A DNA stretch of 64,000 nt, taken from positions 40,449,075 to 40,513,074 of the forward strand of contig NC_062221.1 in assembly GCF_902686445.1 (NCBI RefSeq), given 5' to 3'. Within the stretch, counting starts at the first letter, position 1. Each line of letters starts with the position of its first letter. Made by a program: the position numbers and the translations under genes. This DNA comes from Sciurus carolinensis (taxonomy: Eukaryota > Chordata > Mammalia > Rodentia > Sciuridae). The notes under the pieces were generated by a model that was not told the origin of the DNA, did no database searches, and saw nothing but the letters and a program-made list of their open reading frames with translations. Of the stretch, positions 11,642-24,149 are shown piece after piece.

Positions 11642-12889
11642 TTTAATCTTCCTCAGTTTGGTCACTAACATTGTCTTCAATTCTGCTCAACACAGACACA
11701 CATTCAGTGTCATGTCACTGACCCCACCAACTTTGAAGAAGAGTTTCAAAGGAAGAGTCAATGCATAATGTTGAAAATAGATATGAAGCTACTTGAATTC
11801 TGCAGCAAGTTGAGGTGAGGGGAAGTTGGGAGGTAAGAAGGAATTAGGTCTTTATGAAAAGCAAAATATAGCCTCCATAGTGACAACATGGAGCGAGACA
11901 ACTGTGTGACAGACAACCTGCTAAAACAAATGGTCACTTAGCCATTCACTTCTCTGACCAATTCCAAAGCCATTCTCATGGCTTTAGCCAAACTCAGAAC
12001 TTGTCATCTATTGAAAACTATGCTAAAATTTCTACCTGAATCATATACAAAAATCTCTGCCTTCAATATATTTTCAACCTAAGAAACACAAAACAGCTAC
12101 CTGCAATAAGCACGAAGAGTCACAAAATGATGTAAAAGATCAATTTAACATAGTTATTTAATATACAGGTTTAATATTATTACTATCTAATATGACCTAT
12201 GATACTATTGTTGGAGAAATAGTAGCAAATAGAATAACTACTAAAAGTTATTCATATTTAGAAACTAAAAGTAATTCATATTTAGAAACAGAAACATAAT
12301 ACCTCTTTTCCTATTTAAATAGAACATAAAGTTATAGTTAGAACAATGTGTGCTCCTGCTGTTCAAGCACTGAACTTTAGCTAATATGTATTCTATAATC
12401 TGTCCTTTGCCCCCAGCCACACCATGTAACGTCATTACTCAAAAAAAAAAAAAGAAAAAGAAAAAAATTCAAGCATGTGCTGGATACCAAGCACTGGGAC
12501 TCAAAAACAGCTCCTAGTTAAAAGTTAGGGTTTCTTTGATCACATTTGACCAGGCAGCATGTCTAATAAAACTTGATTCTAAATATCTGTGCAACACTGT
12601 CATTTTATTTTCCCCATCTTTGAAATTAATAATTGAAGTTTTAATCTTGTGCAAAATCTGAATGGGGCTTCTCCCTACTCAGACATCTCCAGGGGCTCCC
12701 ACCAGTAACAAACCTACAGAGCTGCCTCCTTCAGGTCGCAGGTCCCTTAGCATCTCATTAGTTAACACGGCACTCTGCTTTGAACACTTACATACTTTAA
12801 AAGTAAAAAAAAAAAAAAAAAAAAAAGATAGGTACTGGGTAACTCAGATTCTTCAGATGGAAAATGATTTAATCTGTAGTAACATCTGA
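11642..12889. other. Unique DNA with A-rich tracts
   Basis: Contains a 24-bp tandem duplication (12241-12288) and two A runs (about 12440-12467 and 12806-12826). No transposon body is identifiable upstream of either A run. No coding signal is seen. Confidence 0.45.
12241..12288. repeat. Two-copy 24-bp tandem duplication
   Basis: ctaaaagttattcatattta(gaaa) at 12241-12264 is repeated at 12265-12288 with one substitution. Confidence 0.93.
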
Positions 12890-13345
12890 CTGTGCATCTA
12901 ATTCACACAAGTAGCCCTGACATTTTATGAATAGGGAAATGAGAGAGCGTGTTAAAGAAGGCTTGACAGCAAGAATGAAAGGGCGAAGATTCAACTTAAG
13001 CTGTTGAAAGCCTAACAAGATAAAGACAGGCAGGACAGAGTCTCCTTAAATGTGATGAAATAAGGCCTGAAGGGAAGGAACCATCGAGAGATTGACGAGG
13101 ATACACTTTGAAACGCAAGATGAATGTGTTCAACCTGACAGTAACGTGTGGTTAAATTAATCAAAGTACCAATTGCCTTAAACAGTAGGAGAGAATACAG
13201 ATTTATGCAGCAGTCATCGTTGATGTGAAATTTGAGATAGATCAAAGAGGCGGAGCTTTCGAGAGGAAATCATTGTTATCATTGTGCAACATCCTCGTAA
13301 TCTGTGGATGTGACTAGTGATTTCACTGTCTTCTCTGCTTGCCTT
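12890..13345. promoter_or_regulatory. Candidate conserved non-coding element (CpG-retaining)
   Basis: In otherwise CpG-depleted DNA this block keeps many isolated CpGs (in catcgagag, gacgagg, aacgtgt, catcgttg, gcggagctttcgag, cctcgtaatc). It has no simple sequence and no repeat similarity. It contains taaattaatcaaag (homeodomain/TCF-like, near 13153). The role as an enhancer is inference from sequence texture only. Confidence 0.4.
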
Positions 13346-14289
13346 GTGTTTTATTTCCTCTACTTTAAAAAATTCAAAACGAGGGATTAGTATCAGTTTT
13401 TATTACCTAAAGAAAATATTTAATTTTCGGTGATTTTGCTTTTGTGATTTTCAATGATGAATTTTTGAAAGCAGAAATTTTCAGAGAGCAAGCTTACTGG
13501 CAAAATTAACAAGTCAACAGTTTATGCTGACCAGTTCTTCCTCTCTAGTTCCTGAGGACATAATGCAACCCCAAATACCAAGTTCACTATTTGTTTTACA
13601 CTTGATTCAAGCTACTCTGCCTTGAGAAAGTGCTTTCCATGAAGTCAGACACCACAAGTTCTACCTGTTGAGGATATTGTGAAAGCAAGAAACAGACAAA
13701 AATACTTTCAAAATATTTTCAAGGATAAGCATTGAAATGAATTAGCCCTTAACTAACTAAAGGGCCGCCTAACCAAAACACACCACTTACTATCCCCATC
13801 CCTGAAGTTTTATTATATACCTTTGACAGCATCCTGCATTCACCTATCTGCACTGACCAACTGAGAATACCATTTTTTAAAGCAGTTATTATTCAAGGGA
13901 TGGTAAGGGAAAGTAATAGATCCCCAGAGCATCTGTATCTTGTCAATCTTCCTGGCGTGGTGATTCTGATTCATCTTACTACTCCAAGCTTTCAACTGAG
14001 AATGACTACCTTAACCGGAAGAAAGAGATTTTTTACATATCAACCATTCCAAGAATGGTACCATTCACCTTCAGTCTTCTCATTAAAAATCAGTAATGGT
14101 GACAGAAGGAACAGAAGAGAGTCAATAAATGGCAACAGTGAGGATGGAGAGGAGAATCCTGTTTGAAACTCATATCTAGTTAAATCCTTCCTGTTGTGGG
14201 TTAGTCACTTTTTACCTTCTATCACATGGATTAGAAAACACTTGGTCAGCATACTTCTCTTAATAGTCCTTCACACAGTTGAGGACAGT
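13346..14289. other. Unique DNA
   Basis: No repeat family is recognised. An 88-codon open frame at 13900-14166 has no domain, no splice context and ordinary composition, and is not called as a gene. Confidence 0.4.
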
Positions 14290-14452
14290 TATTTAAGTCA
14301 CCTCTAAAGCTTCTCAATACCGGTAATCCTGATTCCATTCATCTTTTTTCATCAGTGCTGTTTTCCAACCCGTTAATCATTTTCATTGCTCTCCCCTGGA
14401 CCCTGTCCAAGTTCTCCACGTATCTTTAAGCTTCTGTGAATTATGTGACCAG
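14290..14452 (-). repeat. L3/CR1-type LINE 3'-end relic, antisense
   Basis: The order 'caccttctaaagcttctcaa'-like segment, then 'cattgctctcccctggaccc' and 'tgtccaagttctccacgtat' corresponds to the complement of the CR1/L3 3' region. Highly diverged; the family is assigned from memory of the consensus. Confidence 0.55.
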
Positions 14453-16252
14453 TTTATAGCTTTGATAAGCCTGGGTGGTGGAAAAGGTAGAATCTCATCA
14501 CTACAGACTATAAATGTATATGGGGGGAGGGCAAGGATGAAGGAGCAGATAGTCTGATTCTATGGGAAATTGCAATGCAAATATGACATTCATTTAAGTA
14601 TTTATTCTTTTGGAACCATTTCTAAACATACCCCATCAAAATATCCTGAGCTATAATGTCAGTCTGTATTTTACATGTGTGTCTTTTCAGCGCCAATTTT
14701 CATCTGGTTCTTTTATGTAATAGAAAAAAGGACTACGTTTTTCAAAAAGTTGGTTATTTTTTAAGTGGAAAGAACTTTTTAATTCAAGGAAGTGCTACTT
14801 ATAGCACCTAGATGAAATAGATTAGAGTATGTCCACTATGTCTCATTCTTCCAATGGCTGTTTCAAATGAGGCTAACTTGCCCAAACCAGAATATATTGG
14901 TAGTTTGGACCTGCTCTCACAGCCAAAACTATGAACAAAACTCCATCTTCAAGTCCGTTCCCCTGGTTGTACCTATGGGAGGCAGCTTATCACAGGGCTG
15001 GTGATTGGAGGTTGGCACAGTGTTGGTGATTGGAGGCTAGACACTTACAAGCTGGAAACAGTAAGCTGGCACCCTTCTCCTCCAGGAGGGGACAATAAAA
15101 GATCTAATAGGACTGATGTGAGGATTTGGTTGGACACCCGTGTAAAATCTTCAGACCAGTGTCTGGCACATAGAAAGCAGAATGACACTACCAGAAAAGG
15201 AGGTGAGTACAGCCACACATCCTCAATGTCGAGAGCAAATGGGAACACACAAATCTTTTCCCTTGGATATGCACTGAGGTCACAGAAGCTTCCCCAAACA
15301 AGGTAAAAAATAGTGGTTATAAAACGAGTGGGGAGCAAAGACGTCATTGGGTCTTATGGCAGAATATCTCCACTGGAAGCTTGTCAGGCAGGGGTCTGCA
15401 GAGTGTGGCAGGAGTTAACTGGATTCAGTGGATAGCCAGTTGCCTCTATGAGCCTGAAAGATTCCTTAAAGAGACACCACACCCATCTCTGGAACTATAT
15501 TCCCATGTAAGAACCAAACATGCATATGGAAATTATTATTATCCCTTGGCTGAGGTCTTCAGTTATAAAACATTTGTGGTGTTTGTAACCTAAAAGAGGG
15601 ATTTCCTCAATTTTTCTAAAACTGCCTCATTTTTTTTTAAGGACCACCATTATCCATACCTCATTTGAGATCAAGTGAATTGTCAAATTAATGTGTTTTT
15701 GCAGGAAGCTGATTCCATTACTTCCTTAAGGGAGTGCTACTCTTCCCAAGGGTTATCAGCAAGCTGCTACACTGGATTCTTATGCCAGTCACTCTTCCTG
15801 ACTGGCCATTTCCCCTCTGGCTGGAGATAACCCTGCAATGACTCCAAATTCTTTCATTCAGTATCTGATTCCATCTCCATCATAAAGCCTTCCCAAGATC
15901 ATGGCTGAACCTAAGCATTTCCATGTCTTGGTTCATTCCCAAGATCCCAAGCTGACTTTTGGTTGAACTTCAGCAGAAAATCCCAAATCATGTGACAATC
16001 TGGAGGAAAACAATCACTTTTACTTGATTCCATTTTCTAAACACATAGTAAGGAATAATAAATAAATAATAATAAATACTCATAGGTAACTGTGATGACG
16101 ACTGAAGATTTTTTTTTCTTTGGCACCCACATAAAACAAGTTATATTCCATAAAACACAGACCATTATGCATAGACCTTAAGAAAGATCTTGGTTGTCTA
16201 TCCATTCAAACTATAGCCTATTTCTCACCACTTCACTGCCAATATTCCCTTT
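14453..16252. other. Unique DNA with a short MIR-like piece
   Basis: Includes a local direct repeat of ggtgattggagg (near 15000 and 15025) and a MIR fragment at 15106-15185. Two overlapping 100-codon frames on opposite strands (15001-15306 and 15045-15347) show no domain and are not supported as genes. Confidence 0.4.
15106..15185 (+). repeat. MIR 3' fragment, sense
   Basis: aaaatcttcagaccagtgtc followed by tggcacatag matches the 3' half of MIR (cttagaacagtgcctggcacatag type). Confidence 0.5.
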
Positions 16253-16273
16253 TAAAAAAAAGGGGGGGGGGGG
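16253..16273. repeat. Abrupt poly-A to poly-G junction
   Basis: Nine A residues pass directly into twelve G residues. It is not flanked by a recognisable SINE or LINE body. Confidence 0.95.
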
Positions 16274-16364
16274 TCTATAAATTCACATCAAGTTAAAATG
16301 GGCCGGATCTTTATTCCCTTAATCCACTATGGACTTATTCATCATTTCTTCCATGAAACATCAT

Positions 16365-16702
16365 TCTCTCCATCCCACAGTTCATACTTGACCTCTCCTG
16401 TCTCCCTATAACCCACCCACTGTCAGTAATCAAGTCCTGCTGAGTCTTCCTTACTATGTCATTCTTTCTATTCCTAATGCCACAGCCTAGTCCAGTCCTT
16501 AGACTTACTCCCAATGTTTCTTTTGCAATACCCCACTAACTAGCTCTCCTGTCCTCCAGTTTTTCTCTCTGACAATTCTTCCTGTATATCCTTGCCAAAT
16601 TAAACATCCTAAATCATAATTTTGATTATATCTCATCACATTTCGGACATTCCAGTGGTTCCCCATTATGTCTAAATAAAATTCAATGTGCATGAGGCCC
16701 AT
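16365..16702 (+). repeat. L2 LINE fragment, sense
   Basis: The segment reads like the L2 3' region: 'ccagtggttccccattatgt' followed by 'ctaaataaaattcaatgtgc' corresponds to the L2 'atggcttcccattgcctacaggataaagtccaaactcc' stretch, preceded by the expected pyrimidine-rich portion. Diverged. Confidence 0.6.
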
Positions 16703-16989
16703 GTGTTTGAGTGAATCAGTGTAAAAATTCTATAGGTAGGCGTTAGCAACTAATTTGCTATGAATCAAGCACCATGCACACATTACCCCAGAGTCAAAAC
16801 TGCATGGCCAGTTTCCAAACAGAGTGAAGCAGTTCTATCCACACCATCACAAGACCTGGTAGAACCAAGAAATGCTGAAGAGCCATACAGGGATAAGTAA
16901 GGAAAATTTCCATTCAAGATGAACTCTTAAAAGATAGATTCACAAAAGAAAATCAGCACTGTAAAAGAATAAATAAGCTCAACAGAAAA
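16703..16989. other. Unique DNA
   Basis: No repeat or coding signal is recognised between the L2 fragment and the L1-like remnant. Confidence 0.35.
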
Positions 16990-18060
16990 GAGAACTTACA
17001 GAAAAAAAATAAAAATAAAAACAACTAAAGAAACAGAAAAACAGGAAAAAATAATAAATAACTAAGAAATCTGAAAAAACTTTTAAGTAATGATATTTAA
17101 AATTCACAAATAGAAAGGAAGTATTAGCATCAATGAAACAAAAGCTGGGTTATAAAACAGAAAAATAGTCATGAAAAAGAACCAATTAGAAAACTCGAAA
17201 TGGAAAAACAGGAAATAAAATGTTCAATGTATGAGCTAAAGGGTAAACTGGATAGAGCTAAAGATAAACTTAGTGAACCCAATGATGATTGGACCAAATG
17301 AATCTCATAGGATGTAAAGAAATAAAGTTGAAATAAAGAGAAGTTAAGACATGGAATAGATGTGGGAACACATCTATACATATATATATGTGTATGCTTA
17401 TATAGTTATGTATTTATGTGTATATGTATATATACCTAAAGGAGAGAAGACTAAAAGTTCTTCAGAATTTTCTAAAAAAAAAAAAAAAAAAAAAAAAAGA
17501 CATGAGCACTTAAAAGAATTTTCAAAAAGGAAAAATCCATACTGAGAGATATTGTATTGAAACTCCAAAAAGATTATGGATAAAGAGAATAATCATAAGA
17601 GCTTTCATAGAGGAAAAAAGAAAGACTACCCATAAAAGAGAATATGAGAATGACAAAATTATTCTTGCCAGTGACCAGAGCTGATAAAGACACCATGGAA
17701 ATATATTAAAAGTACCAAGGCAAAATAACTGAACCAGAATTCCTCATCCAGTCAAACCATCATTCAAGCAAGGCAAAAGAAAGATATTTCCAGACTTACA
17801 AGAACCAAAATATACTAACCATTAACGAACTATTTCTAAAAGAAGTATTAAAAAATATACTTCAGACTGGAAAAGAAAGAAAGGAGGAAAGAAGGGAGTA
17901 TAGAAGAGATGTAAGGAACAGGGTAAGCAATTAGTTCAGTAAAAGATACGAATATAGCTAAAGTATCAATTGCTTAAAAAAGAAACTAAAAAATTAAATT
18001 CTAGAAAATAATAACAAGGGAAATGAGAGTTAATGGCCAGAGCATGAGATACTGGAAGAA
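16990..18060 (+). repeat. Decayed L1/HAL1-like remnant, sense
   Basis: A-rich sequence in which 'gaattcctcatccagtcaaa', 'aaagatatttccagacttac' and 'aaatatacttcagactgg' occur in the order expected for the corresponding part of ancient L1 or half-L1 (HAL1) elements. Frames are destroyed. An A run (about 17474-17499) and a TATA/GTAT-rich stretch (17380-17435) lie within it. Exact family is uncertain. Confidence 0.5.
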
Positions 18061-18496
18061 TGTTAAAATGTACTAATGTTCTTGTGTTCCATGGGAGGAA
18101 ATCAGCAATACTAACTAAAAGTCTATTTTACAAAAAGTAAAGACTATGATGTGTATTACAGGTAACCAAAAGAGAAAAGGCAGAAGTTTGGTAATGTTTT
18201 CAAAGTTTCTCTTCCTTATGATCTTCTTGCCTCACTTACTATCTCCTGAAGAGATAAAAAAAAAAATGCATTTTAAAAACTACAGACCATTTTATAACCA
18301 CCCACTAGAAACAGTGTGTAACTTCCAAAGAAGACAGCACTATATTCAATCAATCATGTTTTATAGTTTTAAAAAGACTTAATATTTTGGCAGTAGAATA
18401 AGAGAACAAGGTTTAAAATAACTGAATAAAAATGTTAGGAAAAGCTTAATTGTTGAATTATAAAGCCTCCCAATGAATGTTATCAGAAGATGTATT
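18061..18496. other. Unique AT-rich DNA before the ID element
   Basis: No repeat or gene recognised. A 78-codon open frame at 18146-18382 has no domain. Confidence 0.35.
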
Positions 18497-18510
18497 TGAA
18501 AGCTAAGTAA

Positions 18511-18631
18511 GGGGATGTAGCTCAGTTGGTAGAGTGCTTGCCTTGCAAGTACAACGCCCCGGGTTCAATCCACAGCACCAAGCACCACAAAAAAATTTTA
18601 AAAAAAATAAAAAAAATAAAAAAAATTGTAA
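18511..18631 (+). mobile_element. ID SINE, well preserved, with perfect 14-bp target duplication
   Basis: The head ggggatgtagctcagttggt retains the tRNA A box (TAGCTCAGTTGG). ggttcaatcc matches a B box. By position the anticodon-loop equivalent is TGC, in line with the known alanine-tRNA origin of ID elements. A tail of A runs broken by T follows. The element is bracketed by identical tgaaagctaagtaa at 18497-18510 and 18632-18645, a hallmark of L1-driven insertion. The intact promoter and unmutated duplication suggest a recent insertion. Confidence 0.96.
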
Positions 18632-18645
18632 TGAAAGCTAAGTAA

Positions 18646-21097
18646 AACTGAATGAAGCAGCACACAATAAAAGCCCCTGACATTTGACCAGTCATTCCAC
18701 GGGAGCAGGCAACTTAATGGGTCCACACTCCGTCTCCTCTAAGTATAATGACTTTTTAAATCATCCTTTTAAAATTTCCTTTTATTAATTATTCAGCTCC
18801 TGAATATAGTCTATAGGTGAAATGTATTCATGTCTAAACAGTTAAAACTGTATTTTAAAACAGATATAGAGAATTGAATTCATCACTAGAATTTTGAATA
18901 CTTAAACATAATAATTGTACCTGTTTCTGAGTGACCTGATTATGAGTAACATATTTCTTTTCTAAACTTTTTAAGTTTACCAAAATATGTATCATTTTGT
19001 ATTGTTTATCAGCAGGCAAAAGCAAATGTTTTAAAATTTTAACATTTCCCACATTAACCCATCTTAAAAAGATTCAATACTATGCAATTATATAATTTTA
19101 AAGAAGGCTTTCCATATCTAATGGAATTATTCCGATTAAAAAGAAGTTTTAAGTGTTGGGATATTTTAGATTTAATTACCCACCTGAATGTATAATATGA
19201 GGTCATACAGCATGCTGCTTACAAAAAACAGGGCTAAATCTGGTTACATAAACTAATCTCTTCCAACCATACATTGAAATTGTTGTTAAAATAATAAAGT
19301 TCCAAGGATACTGATGAAATGTTCTAGTAACTCAAAGAAAATAAATTTATTCTTAATTGAAATAGAAATCAAGTAAAATTTGATTGTTTTCTAGATCTCA
19401 TAAATCCAATGCATTTATGTAGATGGAATCTTCAGGAATGTAACTTACTTCTCTAAGTCCTAAAGTATCTCCACTATCCAGCTGCTTCCAAGTCAATAAA
19501 AACACTCAGAAGGCTTATTCTCATATTTCTTACTATAATTGAGTAATCCTGAGGTTTACTTAGAATCTGAGTATACATTCCTGGGTTGAGTCAGGCACAT
19601 TAATGTATAGATCATTCCTTTCTGCATGACTCTGTATCATGTAAGGAACTTCCCATTTCCTGTATCTCAGGAGCTAAAGACCAGAAAACAGACATCTGAA
19701 TTAAAAAAAAAAAAAAAGTGAAAAACATGGCTACTGAATTTCACCATAAAATTCCTGAAAGCATTTTATATTCAAGATACAGTGGTGTTCTACTTATTAG
19801 AACACAAATCAAGCAGGGAGAATAAAAGCAGGAACAGAAACAAAAACAGGAAAGTGTCTTATGAAAGGCCATGTTTTTACCGAGTTCTGGAGTATTCATT
19901 TGAATATTGTGAACAAAAAAGTTAAGTGCCATCTATACAAATTCCTCTTATTGTATCTAGTTCAACAAGCAAATCTATTATTAATAACAAAAAGTATTTC
20001 CACTTAGGCCATTGACAAGATTTTAGTGGCCAGACTGGCCTTATCAATTCTCACTGCTTAAAACTGAGCAAAGTTATTTGTTCATTTTTGACAGATATTC
20101 TGTTTCTCACTTAAATTAGTTAGAGTTTTGCAGATTCTCAAGTAGAGAATGAATTCAAAATTTTAACTAGAAACCCATAATTGATTTCACTTTTTTATAT
20201 TTATGATTATGTTTAAGGATAAAATGCTGTCCAGAAGTCACTACATAATATGATTACTGGGCCAGCCACTTACAAATTCAAGTTGTGTATCTGATTATGC
20301 TAGCCAAGATCCACAAGGAATAACTAATAACAATAATGCTACCCAGTGCATTAGACTTTATTTAGCATTACCACATGTCACATAATGTAATATGCACAAA
20401 TTGTGGGAAAAGCAGCATTATTTATGATCCTCATTGTAGTTAACAGCCATTGTTTCCTTGCCACCCAGGGTCCATTTCCTTTTCCTACAGTGTTCTGATT
20501 TCCTTTTGAGGATTTACCTCTTATTCACAGGACATGCACAAGGAATGGGAATCAGAAGTCCATCCCTTTCTTAAGACATTGCTATGTTAGCCAAGTTAGG
20601 ACAATCATTGTGAATTTGATGCTTGCACAGAGGAATAAAGACATTAAAACTACTCAGAGGTTTTCATTTTGGTGGTGGAATCCAAAACAGGTTCTTCCTG
20701 TCACATGTCTAATGTCTCCAACCCCTTAAAGATGCCTTGACTTCTTCCCTACTTCCAAGTGTGGTTTTCTAGCCCTCTTCAATTCTGTGTTCTCCCCATG
20801 CTATTTAAGTTCAAAATAAAAAAGAAAAAGAAGAAAAAGAAAATTTTGCCTGAGCTAACCAGAATGTTTCTGTTGTTTGCAACCAGAGAATCCTGAAACA
20901 CCCTTTTTTACATATAATGCAGAAATGTTAAATAATTTTCCAGGGTTGCTCAACAAGCAAGAATGTTGATATCATGACTCCTTATCCAATGTTCTTTCCA
21001 CTCTGCCACACAGATAAGGATGATCACGCAGTGTTTTTTAAATGTGGAACTTGATTTTCCAATGGTGAAAATGGCTTTAAAGTTTAATATTATAGTA
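18646..21097. other. Unique AT-rich DNA
   Basis: No gene or clear repeat is seen across this 2.4-kb stretch. A possible heavily diverged MIR lies around 20340-20430 but the match is too weak to call. A short purine tract sits at 20818-20842. Confidence 0.4.
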
Positions 21098-21104
21098 GTA
21101 ATTT

Positions 21105-21329
21105 TTTCTTTTTTTTTTTTTTTTTTTGGTACTGGGGATTGAATGCAGGTGTGCTTAACCACTGAGCCTCATCCCCAGTTCTTTTTATTTCTTATTTCGA
21201 GACAGGGTCTTGCTAAGTTGCTTAGGGCCTTGTTCAGTTGCTGAGACTGAACTTTGAACTTAAGATCCTCCTGCTTCAGACTCCCAAGCAGCTGGTGTTA
21301 CAGCTGTGAACCATTTTACCCAGCTAGAG
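21105..21329 (-). mobile_element. B1-dID dimeric SINE, reverse orientation
   Basis: A T-rich tail complement is followed by the complement of dID (ggtactggggattgaatgca, ccactgagcctcatcccc) and of B1 (gacagggtcttgctaagttg, cagctggtgttacagctg). A probable target duplication gtaattt occurs at 21098-21104 and 21330-21336. The B1 half carries a small insertion (a repeated 'agttgct' motif). Confidence 0.92.
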
Positions 21330-21619
21330 GTAATTTCTCTTCAGAAAAAAAAAAATGAAAAATAATCTAATTTTGGGTAGCCATAGGTATGGTCATAAAA
21401 CTATTTAAGATGCATTATCTAATTCCCTCAGCAATATTTTCCAATTTGTGTAAGGACAAACATACTGTACCATGTCCTTCAACTACTGGGTTATCAGTAC
21501 CTACTATTGGTTGACTTTCCCAAAAACTTCAGTCTTGAGTTTAAATGTCATATAAAAGAAAGGGAAAAGGACACTGTAAATTAAGTGAATTGAGAATGCT
21601 GACAACAAAAGCTGCCATT

Positions 21620-21825
21620 CTTTGAGAATTTGCTACATGCTAAGTAAGTCATTAGCCTATATTTACATGATGTTATTAAATCCTCACAACAGCTTTACAG
21701 AATCAGTGTCGATGTCCCACTTTCAAGTAAAACAACTAGAACTTACAGATGTGAAGAAACCTTACCAAGTTTACATACTTGAAAAATGATAAAACTGCAA
21801 TATGAAGTCTTCATTCTTTCCATAA
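21620..21825 (-). repeat. MIR SINE, antisense
   Basis: tttgctacatgctaagtaag, then attaaatcctcacaacagct, then a degenerate 'cccactttcaagtaaaacaa' follow the complement of MIR in order. Confidence 0.65.
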
Positions 21826-23013
21826 ATTCCACATGCTGTCTCAGAAACACTGCTGAGAATGTCAGGATCCAGCCTTCTCACTTCAATCCCCAAAGGTTCA
21901 GACCAAGAAAACATGGGTGGTGTCATTAGACTCTGTGACAACTAGCACTGTAAAAATCAGAACCAGCAGAAAACTACATCTGTCTTCAGAATTTGGAAAC
22001 ACACAAGATATATATATATATGTTAAAGAGATTCTGAATACTGCAGTGATTGAAATGACAACATTATGGTTTTCCCTGTAATGCAATAATGTGAGCCAGA
22101 AAAACCTTACATTTCAACAAAGTCCAGAAATCTTTCTGGTTTACAAGGAGAAAGGGGCCTTCGTTTTCTCCCCTGGAGTTCTTTGCCCTCCCCCTGTTAC
22201 ATTTCTCTATAAGAAATTTAACTTATATCAATCAAAATTTCCATTTTAACAGATGTACATCTCACACTCAATATGCCACCCTTTGCAAAAACTGCCTAAC
22301 CCAATAGCGAATGCAAAAATAATTATGTGGAATATTTCTTTAAAATCTTTAGCAGTTAAGAAAAAAAGACACACCTAAGCCCTTTTTTTCCATCTGGTCC
22401 CAAACTTTAGTTCATGGGCAAAGTATATGGTATTTGTATTGGCAGGAAGAAGTGTGTGATTTCAAAACATCATCTAGTAGCACTGTAATATAGACCATAG
22501 TGCTAATGAGGCATGGTGGTGAATATCATTCTTATAAAAATATCAATTGTTTCAATATGTAAAAGTCTACTTAAAACTAGATGTTGAGGCTTTATTCACA
22601 TCTGGCCATCCCAAAAATGAATCCTATGAGTTACTAATAGACTTAAGCTTACAACCATCTCTAAGAACAGATCAAAAGATATACCCTGCCCAAGATGTCT
22701 CAAGGAAATGGTGATAGCAACTCTCAAAAAAAAAAAAAAAAAAAAAAAACAACTTTTTTTAAAGTTGAATGACTGCATAATCTGATGTGGTTGTCCAGAC
22801 TTGCCATTTGATAGTAGTGGGTGTTGAGGAGGTGGTTCAATTTTGCTAGCGTTCTTTCTCCATGAGTATGCTAAAGTCAAGCAACCAAGACTTGAATCAG
22901 TGAAGTGCTTAATGAATTCTCATGACATTCCCACATGTGTGACTGTATTTATTTTTCCTTTTTGATTAATTGTTATGTTTCTCATATAGAAAAGATTTTT
23001 TGTGTATCTTAAA
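21826..23013. other. Unique DNA with an isolated A run
   Basis: A run of about 23 A residues near 22727-22749 is not attached to a recognisable SINE. The minus-strand frame 22596-22880 is open only because of that tract. Confidence 0.4.
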
Positions 23014-23020
23014 AGTTTAG

Positions 23021-23108
23021 GTAGGGCAGGGGTTATAGCTCAGTGGTAACGTGCTTGCCTGGCATGTGCAAAGCTCCTGGGGTTCAATCCCCAACTGGCG
23101 GGGGGAAG
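23021..23108 (+). mobile_element. ID SINE, no A tail
   Basis: gcaggggttatagctcagtg and ggggttcaatccccaactgg give the ID head with A and B box equivalents. The 3' end is a G-rich stretch and lacks the usual A tail. A 7-bp direct repeat agtttag flanks it (23014-23020 and 23109-23115). Confidence 0.88.
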
Positions 23109-23770
23109 AGTTTAGCCTAATTATAATACTATTGTACTTTATTTTTATGCAACATCATTTAAAGAGTTCATAAGCCAGATTCCACATTCATAACCTCAAA
23201 TTCTTTTCATATTGCATGATTTGTTTTCAGTCCATACCAATAAGATTGCCCCTATCACCAACCAGCCTGGCTGCCCAAATAAGACTTGTGGGATCCTATC
23301 AAAAGAGGGCAACAGTAAGTGAAAGACAGAGCAGAAGTTTGTCAATTCTGCCTCATGGAAGATATGATTTTTGTGTATTCAGAAATCAGAAATTTCACAT
23401 TGCAAATGTATATTGTTTAAAGGAAACCCCACCACCACCAACATGCTCTATAAAGTTGCCATAACTAACACACTCTTAGCATTAGCACATAAGTCAGACA
23501 TAGGAGCAACAGGTGAGTAATTGCATCTGCAACAGATTATTGGTCCAAAAGGTAGATTCTCCCAAAAGGAAGGGATTTGGAACACAATTCACCTATGAGA
23601 GTTCCGTAATGTAGAACTCCCTCAGTGTTGCTGCTTGAAAAGCAGAGATCAAATACAGAAAAACAAAAGCTTCCAACTTCCTCTATTTATAGTCTCATTG
23701 TTTATACCAGATCTGGCAATAAATGCAAAATTCTCCCCTCATATACTATTCACAAGTAAGATAAGATTCC
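23109..23770. other. Unique DNA between two ID elements
   Basis: No repeat or gene recognised. The open frames 23216-23464 and 23635-23862 are unsupported; the second runs into the ID element. Confidence 0.4.
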
Positions 23771-23872
23771 AGGACTGGGAACTCAGTGGTAGAGCATTTG
23801 ATTTGCCCAGTATGCACAAGGTCCTGGGTTCAATCTCCAGTACTGAAAAAACAAACAAATAAAACAAACAAG
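23771..23872 (+). mobile_element. ID SINE with A-rich tail
   Basis: aggactgggaactcagtggt, cacaaggtcctgggttcaat and an (A)n(CAAA)n tail mark an ID copy. The head is missing a few bases compared with the 18.5-kb copy. Confidence 0.88.
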
Positions 23873-24149
23873 GTGAGAATCCATTTTATCCAAAGTATAA
23901 AATGATAATATAAAATGATTATATGATACCCTGAAATTCTCAGAGTAGTAAAAACTAAAAACCAACTCAAAGTCAAAATCTTTGCCTAATCTTAGAGGGA
24001 AATTTTTGCCAATGTGCGATATTTTGTGCCTTTATCAAAGGCATACCAAAGCAGCACATAGTATAATTCCAGTTTTCCATGTTTTTCTTAGCTTTATTGG
24101 GGTATAATTGACAAATAGAAAATGTACATACTTAGGTAAACAACTTGAT

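Noticed and set aside
18511..18582. Possible functional tRNA-Ala gene
   Set aside because: The head looks like tRNA-Ala, but the acceptor and anticodon stems do not pair properly, and the A-rich tail with target duplications shows it is an ID SINE.
20340..20430. Possible antisense MIR
   Set aside because: Only scattered similarity; the MIR core is not recognisable.
22501..22535. gaggcatggtggtgaatatc as a B1 start
   Set aside because: Only about 20 bases match and the following sequence does not continue as B1.
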